Source: Echria macrotheca
Lineage: Eukaryota > Ascomycota > Sordariomycetes > Sordariales > Schizotheciaceae
Assembly (NCBI GenBank): GCA_030411725.1
Contig: MU839827.1
Location: 4,347,027 to 4,411,026, forward strand
Length of the DNA: 64,000 nucleotides
Direction: 5' to 3'
Below are positions 54,745 through 64,000 of the stretch, piece by piece. How positions within the stretch are numbered: position 1 is the stretch's first letter; the number at the start of each line of letters is the position of its first letter. The translations under genes and the position numbers were made by a program. The notes under the pieces were generated by a model that ran no database searches, had not been told where the DNA came from, and was given only the letters and a program-made list of their open reading frames with translations.

Positions 54745-56237
54745 TTTTCTTTTGGGGGTTCGAGGTGTCGCGCCCTCTCTTTTGGCGTTGTCGCGATCAC
54801 ACGATGTTGGGGGGAGTTGGAGATTTGGATTCTGGAAATTTGTTGTGTTGTTTATTGCGCGGAGGGAGGGTGGTGGTGGTTAGGTAGGGAGGTAGAGTAG
54901 GTATGTCAAGTGGATGTGCAGAATAGCGGGGTGTTCGTCTCTTCTTCTTTCCTGTCTCTCAGCTGTCGCTGCGCTGCGCTAGGGTTGGAGCTGCTGTGAG
55001 TGGTTCGTTCCCTTGGCGGGGGGGCCTTCAGCGCGGCGGGCGGTGGGCGGTGGGCTGGCAGCGAACGAGCTGGCAATGCGGGGCACGGGGATCCCCTTGT
55101 GTGTTTTTTTCTTTCTTTCGCAGCTGCGCTTATTGGGCGGGCACTTTTTTTTTTCTTCTCAAGAAGAGGAGAAGGAGGGAAAAGAATCGTAACGGTCAGG
55201 ATGATGCTAACGAGAAAAAGGTGGCGGTTTTTTAGTAATTTTGTTTTTGCGACCCAGACTGAGGTGACTGAATCAAAGCCACACTGGGAACGTCAGTCCC
55301 GAGCTAGACACCTCTGCGCAGCGGCGGCGGGAGCCCACCACCAAATGTCGACCAAATCGAGAAATAGAGAGAGAGAGAGAGAGCTGAAGGGCGAGAAGAG
55401 AGGAGGGAGCCAACCAGGGGTGCCGGAGATCTCTTCCCCTCCCTCCTCCTTGCCTACCGACCTCAGATGAACCTAGACTGGACTGGACAAGTCAACGGTG
55501 ATGGGGGCCAAAAGGTTTCCCCCTTCCCAGATGCATTATTTATTGAAATGTGCATCCCACCACCACCGACCGGCCCCCGGACCCTGGTATACTGAAGATT
55601 TGATGCTTGGGACACTAACTGCAATCCATCGAGTTGATGTTCAAAAATTTGAAGGGTCCTTCCTGGATGGTCCATCTCCTTTATTTCCTCCGGTGTTGAT
55701 TACATCCAGCCAGACCTTGCTTGTTGAGGAAATTTCATACGAACAGAGGCAGCCAGCAGACAACATGCTCAACGACCATTCTTCTCAGCTCTAACTATCC
55801 CCCATCTGTAAAGAGACATAATAGAGGACATATGTAAAGCAGCCAAGCGAGCAAGCCACAGCGGCTGTCGCGTCTCTCCTCTTCTGTCTTCTGTCCCTCC
55901 CTCCCTACCCCCCAAATCTTGTATCCTTCCCCTCTCGGCCTCCCCTCTCCTTTTAATAACATACCCTCAGCTGGGTATCAACCATGTAACCCATCGACGC
56001 CTCATCACAACCGCCTTCATGCACGAACGAAAGCACGCAAGCGAACGATACACCACTGTACCACTGTAGATAAGTCCATTCCGCTGTTAAAACGCATCGC
56101 TTGCTGTGCCCATGGTAGTCAACTCCGTCCCGCTTTACCCTGTTAAATCGAGTATCCCTCCCATCTAATACATGTCCATGTTCTCGTTGCTTCCTGCAGT
56201 TGATGCAAATTACTCCATACCGAGCGAGTTCACCCTT
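54745..56237. other. Intergenic region, 1.5 kb
   Basis: Promoter of the WW gene and 3' flank of gde1, both transcribed leftward. Contains a GA dinucleotide run near 55366-55383 and pyrimidine-rich tracts near 55.9 kb; no gene recognised. Confidence 0.6.
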
Positions 56238-59200
56238 TCAGTCGAGCTTAACCTCCCCATTCCCATTCTCTCTCCGCTCAGCAGTGCCATTGCTATTGCC
56301 ATTCCCATTAGCGACGCCATCCGCCACGGCCTTGATGGCCTTCTCCAAGCCCCCACCGGTCTCCTGGGAACTCGTAAGTCCCTTGCGGATGGCCAGCACA
56401 CTATCCACAATCACGGCGTCGATACCCTCCTTGACTTGGCGCTATACCCCAGACATCAAAATTAGCCTTCCAAACTCGACACCTTTCCGGGTACAAGATC
56501 ATCACTCACCTGCACCAGCTTGGGATCATTATTCTGCGTCCCATAGCTCACGCAAACCAACCCGCTCTGCTTGACCACCCTCACGAGCCTCGGACTGTTC
56601 ACAAACGGCTCCGCATGACTCACAATGCCCAACAAATTCCACCGGCTGGCAAACCGAATCGCCTCCTGCAGACTGCTCGCCCGGATATCGCCAACCGCAC
56701 AGCTCCCCGCGTCCGTCAGGAACAAAATCGGAATGCTCGGCTGCTTGAAGCTCAAACACAGACAAATATCCGGGTTGAACGAGCTGAAGATAACATGCCG
56801 CGCGTCGCCGGCCAGGTCATAAACCTTGGTCAAGACCGTGTCGCAGAACGAGTTGAGCTCGACCGCGTACGTGTCCATCTCGTGCTCCTCGCTCTCGTGC
56901 AGCATGGGATACTTCATCTCGATGTTGAACCCGATCGACTCGGGCAGCTTCCGGAATAAGTCCTCCAAGGTCGCAAACGGCGCCTGGATGAAATTCCCCC
57001 GCGAGTTCGCCTTGAATCCTTTTTCCTTGAAGTCGCGCGTGTGCTTCATCCGCTCCTCCATGTGCGTCCGGCCGTACTCGTTGCCTGGATAATCCATCGA
57101 CATGGACCGCTGCCGAGGGCCGGGACTGTTGCTCCGCGTCATTTTGAGCTGCCTGTGCTGCGCCTTGGCATCTCCGGGATGGTGCTTGGACCGGGATGAG
57201 TCCGGGTTGATATGGAGAAATTGTTCTAGAGTCAAAGTGTGGACTGGCGCGTCGAAGCCCGTCTCGCTGACGAGGAAATCGTGGTAGATTACGGGGACGT
57301 GGTCTTTTGTGAGTTGCACGTCGAACTCGACGTACTGCGCACCCAGGTTCGCGGCCGCAATAAACGACGGCACTGTGTTCTCGCCAAGCTGGAGCGACTT
57401 GTTCGACGACATGTTCTTGCCCAGCCCGCGATGGCCGATGACCATCGGCCCCGTCAGCTTCCGCCAGTACGTCTGCCGCGAGGTCACTTCCATGTTCGGA
57501 TGCGAGAAGGGCGTGATGACGAGAAAATTAAAGTTGACGGTGCCGATGACGTCGAGGTTCGACGACAGGATCGGGACGCAGACATCCCCTTGGAGGTTCA
57601 TCCTCTTCGCACCGATCGTCGGACGGACACTCGACAGGAGAGCAACGCCTCGGCCGACCTTGTTCTTCTGGTTCCCGGAGTATGTCGGCACAATGTCGAA
57701 CAACAGCTTGACCTTGGAAGCATCCGTCGTGGTGAACACTATCGGCTCTGTCGAGATGTTCTCGTGGACCGGGAGGTCGATGATGGACGGCTCGCCCTGA
57801 GCGCCTTGGGCTGACACGACAACTGACAAAGCCGTGTCCAACTGTGTCGCGTGGGCTTCGGCAAGCGGGACTTTGTCCAGCTTGACAGCATCAATGTTCT
57901 TCCGCATATCCATGCTCCCGAGACTGACAAGCACCAAGCTTTCGTTTTTGAGATACCGGTGACCAAACGTCTTGATAGGTTCGGCCGGCTTGGACGATCC
58001 ATTCGAGCGCCTATCCCCCAAGGACGCAACCTCGGAGCGCGGAGCGGCGCCGCTGACCGACTTCTCGTCGTCTGAGCTACCAGCTGTATCCTCGGCGGGA
58101 CGACTGTGTGCGGCAAGAAGACGGGCGATGGCCAAGTGACCCCTTAAGGCGGCATGCTCCTTGGCCGTCCAGCCCGACGAGTCCAGCTTGTCGACATCAG
58201 CACCGGCGTCCACCAGAAGCTGGGCGACAGACAAGTGACCGTCCACTGCCGCAATATGAAGGGGGGTCCAGGCAAACGAATTCTCGGCAAGCTCCAGGTC
58301 GGCCTTTTGCTCATTCGTGCCCTTCAGAAGGACCCTGGCACACTCGTCGTGGCCAAATCTAGCGGCGATATGCAATGCCGTCTCTCCTGTTTTATCCTGC
58401 CAGTTGATATCCACCCCGGCATCCACCAGCATCTTGACGATGAGCTTGAAATTGGCCTTGGTGGCAATCGCAAGGACAGCGCTCGACTTGGATATCGCTC
58501 TCCTCATCTCCGCCTTGTGGTCACTGATGCCCCTCCAGTTCTCGCCCTGGAGCAGCGCCTTTGTGGTCAGGGGATGGCCGCCCATGACACTGAGGTGTAG
58601 CGGCGCGTTCCCATCCTTATCCTGCCACTCGGGCGCGTCGATCCCGTTCTCAACGTTGAACTGTCCCCATTCCTGCATCTTCCTCATGAGGATCTGGCAC
58701 ACGATTACAAATCCGAACTGAGCGGCATAATGGAGTGGTATGCGCCCGAAAACGTCTTTTGAGCTGATGGCCTTCCTGTGGGCCGGCTTCAGGTTGTCCA
58801 GCAAGTACAGCAGGATCTGGACTGCTTCATCATCCTGACTCAGGAGGCTCGTTTCCTTGAGATAACTGGCACGGGGCGCGGCGAGCGGAGATGTGGCAGG
58901 AGTAAGGTAATGTTGCGCATACTGTTGTGTGGTGCCGGGGAACGGGTATGAGCTCGGCTCAGACTCTGCCCGGTTGGAAGATGCCGTCTTTGTCCGCCCG
59001 ATGTGGATAACCAGCCGGTGGATGCAGTTTCGCTCGTTGATGTCGTCCGGTTCATCCAACGATGTGATCCTATCCAGCAAAAACGCTATCGACTTTCTCG
59101 AGCGCGACGAAATCGATCGTTGGAGGAGGTTGAGGAGCAGACCTTGCGAGGGAGCTTCCGATCCTGCGAGATTCGCCTCGGCAAGTCCGGCTTCGAAACC

Positions 59201-59980
59201 GGCCACATCATCCGTCCGGACCGACTGTTCGAGCTTGTCCAGTAGTGCTGTCGGGACGCTGAACATCGCTTTCGCCGACGCCCGCCCGAGAGAGCGCGTG
59301 GAACGCTCCGACTTGGCATCGTCCACGTTTTGGGCATCTGCTAGCACTGACAGCCACTTGTTGATCTCAGCCAGGAGGCGCGCAGTACCGCCGTCCTTGG
59401 CGAACGGTTTTGGGTCGACTTTCGTCGAGATGTACCGATGCTGTGTCGTCGTGTTCGGGACCTTCTTGTCGAGCTTCTTGGTAATCTTGACAAAGCCGCG
59501 ACGGTTGATCTCGCCAAACCACTGCAGGTTCCTCAGCTGGCTCCTCAGTTCCAGCAGGGCTCCCATGAGCTCCTCGATCTCGTCTTCGTCTAGATTTGCT
59601 GTGACATCCGGGCTCTGGCCATATCGATCCTGGAGGACCTTGAGCCGCCGACAGGCATCGGCAAACTTTTTGTTGTAAAAGGAATCGACATCTTCGAGAT
59701 TCCTGTCCAGGGCAAAGAAGAATTCTGTCATGGCGATGGTTAGGTTGAGCAGCGTCACCGGCCGCGTTTATGTGAGGAGTCCCACCTGCTAAGTCCACCT
59801 GCTCTCCATTTTGCGCTGCTATCGCTGCCGCCTTAACTAGCTTTTTGAGGCCCTTGTAGTTGATGTAGGAAGCCGCCCACTCGGGGACTTGGTTTCTGGG
59901 GAGACTGCAGCTGGTGAGTTTTTGTCATGGTAGTCAAGGTCTGACGGTGCGGTGAGGACTTACTGCCTCCCAAACTTCAT
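56238..59980 (-). CDS. gde1: Glycerophosphodiester phosphodiesterase Gde1 (SPX-ankyrin-GDPD)
   Basis: Cytosolic enzyme that splits glycerophosphocholine to glycerol-3-phosphate and choline; its SPX domain senses inositol pyrophosphate/phosphate status. Four exons, 59980-59964, 59904-59786, 59724-56510 and 56441-56238, 1184 residues. The SPX domain starts with MKFGRHLPRNQVPEW and AASYINYKGLKKLVK, split over the first exons. Ankyrin repeats span about 360-590 (FGRIPLHYAAQFGF, DGNAPLHLSVMGGHP, TGETALHIAARFGHDE, FAWTPLHIAAVDGHL). The GDPD domain from about 806 has IGHRGLGKN (His810, Arg811), GENTVPSFIAAA and VEFDVQLTKDHVPVIYHDF. These are intact catalytic residues, so it is Gde1 rather than the inactive-GDPD regulator Pho81/NUC-2. 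The last intron joins PKLVQ to RQVKEGIDAVIVDSVLAIR; without it the frame ends early. Confidence 0.94.
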
Positions 59981-61682
59981 GTTGATTCTGCGTCTGGCAG
60001 TTGGCCACTGCAGATAACAAGAGACACAGTTGCAGAGTATAAATAATCTTCCGAGACGTCAGGCCAGCAATGACAGGGCGGGACCGCGTGTTTGCCACCG
60101 TTAGCGGCGCTTCAGCAGGAAACGCGACGACACGCCTGGCCCTGCATCTTGTCAATGGGTGAAGCAAACTTGAGATGACGGGTTTGTCCAAACAGGCTCT
60201 GCCGAGTGAAAACTCCAATCGCAAATCGAAGTCAGGGGCAGAGTTGTTACGGGTGTCTTTTGCGTTGGGTCGAGACAGATGTAAAAGCCGAAACAAACCG
60301 GCTCGTCAAACAAAGCGAGGCAAGTACTCTGGACTGATGACTCTCCAGACGAACTGGTGCAAAGATTGGATGAACTAGATAATAAATCTAGACACCTTGA
60401 TGGATGACTTGGACGCTAAGAAGGTGGCGGGCCATCCAAGACGTCACGGGGTCTAGTAGGTCTGATTTGAACCGAGGTGACGGGGCAGATGAGAAGTTGG
60501 GAAATGGAAAAGGAAAGGAACGTCCCGTGACGACCATGCTAGGGTTTTCACCTTGCCTTCAGACCGGCAGCCCCAGGAATGCCGGACATGGAGCATGCCG
60601 CGCGAGACAGGTACATACATGGCAGGAGAATGCTTGATGAGCTCATCCCACGTCTGGCCAGAGGCACGCCGTGCAGGCGAGCGCACCCACTGGAGCCTCT
60701 GGCAAGAAAGAGCCAGCTTCCGGGTTCATCTGTGCCTGCTGTGGTTCTAGAGGAGTCGCTGACGGGGCCGGCCCGAGGCCGAACCAGTGAGAAGGCGCTG
60801 TGGCGCCTAGTGCAGGGGCTCTAATGTCCCATTGGTCAATCCCAAGCTCCGGCCCCGTCCCCCACCAATTCCCCTCTACCATCTGCAGTTGTCGACCGCT
60901 CCAGACTTTGGACTACTTTTGCATGCCTCGACTTTTGGCAAGAGGTTTGCAGCACAACACACATGTGCTCGGGTTCTCTTCGGCCTCCGTTGGTCCGATA
61001 TCTGCGGCATCGAGGTTTTACCCAGCAGGTGTCACAGGTGTTACAGGTGTCACCTGTCTGGAGCGGCTCCTCGATGCATGGATGCAGTAGTTGCTGTGCT
61101 CCTACGCAACCTCACTCTCACCGCCGCCTGAACCAGACGCACCGTTGCGCCGCTAGTGAAGCATCCTGGGCCCTTGGACAACTGGCAACTGTCGTCTCCC
61201 CAGAACGGCAAACATGCTCGTGACTCGTGTGATACCGAGACCCTTCAAGCATTAGTCAGGAACCATCGAGCGGATGACGACGGTCAAGTGACCCGTGCTA
61301 AATCAGCGAGGGATTTCCTTGACGTAAATCATGCTGCATTCCTACGTCCTGTGCGCTGTCCTCTCCGTTCTAGAGTCTATGGGGTATCCCTAGGCTATAA
61401 ATACAGGGCCCAGCCCAAAGGGGACTTCAGTATAGTATACAAACGTCAGCTATCCAGTGTCGGGCTCCTGCGTGATACCGAAGTGTCTGCGGGCTCCGTC
61501 GCCGGCTGGGGTGATGTTGTCAATAGCCTGACGACATTCACAGTCTTTGCTGGTCCCATCGCTCCGCAGCCGCTCTGAATTCGCACCAACACCGAGCCGC
61601 CTCTGAAAGCTCTGTCAACTCCATCACATGCCGTCCAGCATTTGCTGCCCTACGAAGTCCTCCGCCAGACATACCGTAACCA
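59981..61682. other. Intergenic region, 1.7 kb
   Basis: Promoter of gde1 and 3' flank of the PPR-like gene. A 9-base tandem (GGTGTCACA-like) occurs near 61026-61050; otherwise nothing recognised. Confidence 0.6.
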
Positions 61683-63725
61683 TCAGATATAGGCTCGTAT
61701 CTTTGACCACGCTGTCGTTATGTTCCGGATAATGCTAGAGCCGAGTTTAGATAAGGCAGAATCGGCCGAATCCTGCTGAGGCATAACGCCGCCCTCGGTG
61801 GGTAACGATGGTGTCTCGGTCGTAGGGACAGGGGCAAATCTTGTCATAATGGACGCCAGCTCGTGCTCGAATTCCTCGATTCGAAAGCCGGAGTACCGGA
61901 CTTCAAGACGAAGACGAGTATGCTGCCCCATCAGCTTCGCCCGCATGCAAACTTCCTGCATCTCATCATCAAGTCTAGCCATCCGGTCAAGACTGTCGTC
62001 CGCCTCGGCCAAACGAGACAATAGCGGCTCATCCCGGGATAGTATGCCCTCGATGTGTTTCAGCGTGCCATCCAAAAATCTAAGGCAGTTGGAGAGCTCC
62101 TCCACCCACGCAAGCGTTCCCAGCACGCGTATCTGCCTCAAGAGTTTAGGCACACGGACTCCAAGCGGAACGCCGAAGTGCACTGCGTCCCGAGCTCGGA
62201 AGGGACGGAGCCATGTTGCCCATGCTATGTTGAGCAGGTACCGAATCTTCCTGCTGAACTCGATGCTGTGTCGGCTTGACATAAAGAGCATGATTGTTGT
62301 TGCCTCTAGATTGCGTAAGAAGCCATCGACCAGAATATTGACCGCCACCGGATGCCTGTTTCCGATAAACGAATTGAGAAGTCGGTGGATATACCATGGG
62401 CGAATTCTGACTCCGTCTTTGACGCAGCCGATGAAAAACTTGGCCGCATCCTTCAGCATTCCGAGATCGAGAAGTCCTTGGAGAATGACTTCGCATGTGT
62501 GTCTAGTAAGCCAGACAGATTCTAGAACATGAATCCTGTTCTTAACGGTGTGGGCTTTCCTCTTCCACTGTCGCAGCAAACGTGAGTACACCACTTCGCC
62601 GACCGTCCTTCTTCGCAGGCGGAGACCCCGAGAGTCATAGGCTGTCATGCGCCGGAGAATACCCTGAAACCCAGCGATATCTCCCTTCAGCCGGTAATGG
62701 TGTAAAAGACAGAGAACCGTTACGCTGGTGGGTCGCAGCTGGCTGCGGTGCAGGAACACGTCTGCAACGACGTCTGCGAGCTCATGCTCACCGACCTCGG
62801 TAAATCCCAGAAGAAGGGCGTTGATATTCCTGATCCCTGGCGGAACCTTCGACACAAGAATATTGTAACAGATCTTGGCTACCAGTTTATCCTTCCGAAG
62901 AGGATCCCAGTTGGCAAAGATCTGGCTGTTTACTTGGTTAAACTGAAAACGAGCGGCGGTCGTTTCATGGGGGTTTGTCCTGGGATGGACATAGCGGGGG
63001 TATCCATCGGAGCGAACCATTCGAATCATATTGAAAGCTGAGTCCAAGGCCGTGGCTGGACGTCGTATCTCTATTGGCATGGTCGAATACGCAGTAAAGA
63101 GGAGTTCATCAACCAGTTCGCTGAACATCCATGCCATTTTCTCGAAATGCGTCGGGGTCCGGGGCTCCCGCTCCAAAATAACACGCCTTTCGTCGACAGC
63201 CGCTATGGCGCGGGTGTGCGTCAGACCCAAAAACCTGTCGCCCTCATACCAGGGCGACTCGCCCTCGTTTCGCGGTCGGCCGCGCATAGCTTGCCGGGCC
63301 CAGAGCAGCTGCTGTCCGTACTCGACATATGATGGCTTGTGTCGGCAGATCAATCTCAGCACCTGTCTGCGCGTCCCATGCCGATTGGGAACCCCGGGCG
63401 GAGGGTCGGGATACTGAGGCGCGGCTCTGATAACGCTGGCGATGTCGTAGGCGGCCGATTGCTCCATGAGGATGGCGAGCTGCTTGTTGGCCTGTATAAG
63501 CTCCCAATCCACTTTGTGACGCCTCTTTTTCTTCTGGCCGGCGTCTATGACCGCGGCAGCCGCCATGATGCCGGTATAGCAAGCTGTAAAGACATCGCTT
63601 CCACCCACTCTTCGCCGTCCGGGCCAGCTTCTCGTCGCGAAGCGGGCGACTGCCGCGGATATCGGTTTCCATGGCGGGGATTGGCAGTTTCGAAGGTTTC
63701 CGGTCCCGAACCGGACGGCCTGCAT
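61683..63725 (-). CDS. PPR-like mitochondrial protein
   Basis: Intronless, 680 residues from the chosen ATG at 63725. The N-terminus MQAVRFGTGNLRNCQSPPW followed by AAVARFATRSWPGRRRVGG is Arg-rich without acids and looks like a mitochondrial presequence. The body is all-helical with paired helices of 30-40 residues in the manner of pentatricopeptide repeats: NINALLLGFTEVGEHELADVV, TSVTVLCLLHHYRLKGDIAGF, TCEVILQGLLDLGMLKDAAKF, RPWYIHRLLNSFIGNRHPVAV. The likely role is mitochondrial RNA stability or translation, by family only. Motifs are too degenerate for me to predict a target. The frame continues upstream to an ATG at 63938; 63725 is chosen because the presequence-like stretch begins there. 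An ordered C-terminal helix with DSLDRMARLDDEMQEVCMRA precedes the end. Confidence 0.72.
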   Translation of the reverse strand: MQAVRFGTGNLRNCQSPPWKPISAAVARFATRSWPGRRRVGGSDVFTACYTGIMAAAAVIDAGQKKKRRHKVDWELIQANKQLAILMEQSAAYDIASVIRAAPQYPDPPPGVPNRHGTRRQVLRLICRHKPSYVEYGQQLLWARQAMRGRPRNEGESPWYEGDRFLGLTHTRAIAAVDERRVILEREPRTPTHFEKMAWMFSELVDELLFTAYSTMPIEIRRPATALDSAFNMIRMVRSDGYPRYVHPRTNPHETTAARFQFNQVNSQIFANWDPLRKDKLVAKICYNILVSKVPPGIRNINALLLGFTEVGEHELADVVADVFLHRSQLRPTSVTVLCLLHHYRLKGDIAGFQGILRRMTAYDSRGLRLRRRTVGEVVYSRLLRQWKRKAHTVKNRIHVLESVWLTRHTCEVILQGLLDLGMLKDAAKFFIGCVKDGVRIRPWYIHRLLNSFIGNRHPVAVNILVDGFLRNLEATTIMLFMSSRHSIEFSRKIRYLLNIAWATWLRPFRARDAVHFGVPLGVRVPKLLRQIRVLGTLAWVEELSNCLRFLDGTLKHIEGILSRDEPLLSRLAEADDSLDRMARLDDEMQEVCMRAKLMGQHTRLRLEVRYSGFRIEEFEHELASIMTRFAPVPTTETPSLPTEGGVMPQQDSADSALSKLGSSIIRNITTAWSKIRAYI

Positions 63726-64000
63726 TGTCGCGGCATGTCGCCCTGGCGAGCTTGTGTGTTGACTTCGGTGGGCTGATGTCGATTGAAGTTTGCGATTGAT
63801 CAATAATTTCCAGCAACCTGAGCTTTCTGAGGTCTGTGCTTGCCCGAGCACATGTCGGGGGTATTGCGCTATCGAGAGATAGTTCAGGTCCCCTGCCTGC
63901 CATCTGAGTGGGGCGAACCACCTTTGCTGCCCCTCCATCGGTCGAGCTCAGCATCAGGTCTTGCTTTCAACTCAGTGCTTCAGACAGCCACTCGAAGCAA

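Noticed and set aside
1..64000. tRNA or rRNA genes
   Set aside because: I scanned for T-loop-like GTTCRA strings outside coding sequence and found no place where acceptor, D and anticodon arms could be supported by eye. A tRNAscan run would be decisive.

Overview
The window is a piece of a filamentous ascomycete nuclear genome (Pezizomycotina, most likely a Sordariomycete). The evidence is short GT-AG introns of about 45-240 bases with CTRAC-type branch sites, GC-rich coding exons, kilobase-long gene-poor promoters, and proteins that read as fungal orthologues, including a 203-residue Ypt1, Sen54, Cwc27, an Hsf1-type factor, V-ATPase B and an SPX-ankyrin-GDPD Gde1. I saw no CRISPR array, rRNA, convincing tRNA or intact transposon.

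Layout. 0-28.7 kb: a carnitine acetyltransferase cut by the left edge (-), a 2EXR-domain protein (+), a SET-domain protein (+), a small probable mitochondrial protein (-), Ypt1/Rab1 (+), a cysteine-rich single-pass membrane protein (-), a Rad57-like recombinase paralogue (+), an N-terminal protein methyltransferase (-), V-ATPase subunit B (-) divergent from the spliceosomal cyclophilin Cwc27 (+), and a heat-shock-factor-type regulator (+). 28.7-35.2 kb: an unusual low-complexity island. It holds four long G runs, a poly-A run, a 10-base assembly gap flanked by two noisy copies of the same sequence, a minisatellite of about 11 units of about 65 bp, and a lineage-specific-looking gene whose C-terminal two thirds is a repeat rich in acidic and hydrophobic residues. 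An orphan copy of one repeat unit lies about 2.5 kb upstream. 35.2-64 kb: a PPIL3-type cyclophilin (-), an arrestin-like protein (+), Sen54 with an RG-rich tail (+), a protein with a duplicated unnamed domain (+), a peroxisomal ABCD half-transporter (-) divergent from a conserved single-pass membrane protein (+), a WWM1-like WW protein (-), Gde1 (-) and a PPR-like mitochondrial protein (-).

The genes are mostly unlinked housekeeping functions: membrane traffic, vacuolar acidification, RNA processing, DNA repair, and lipid, acetyl and phosphate metabolism. I see no biosynthetic cluster or operon. The most interesting region is 31.1-34.6 kb, where a degenerate minisatellite directly precedes a repeat protein with a bipartite nuclear-signal-like stretch and motifs resembling acidic activation domains. 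All exon boundaries were placed by reading splice signals and frames by eye. No homology search was run, so family names rest on recognised motifs.
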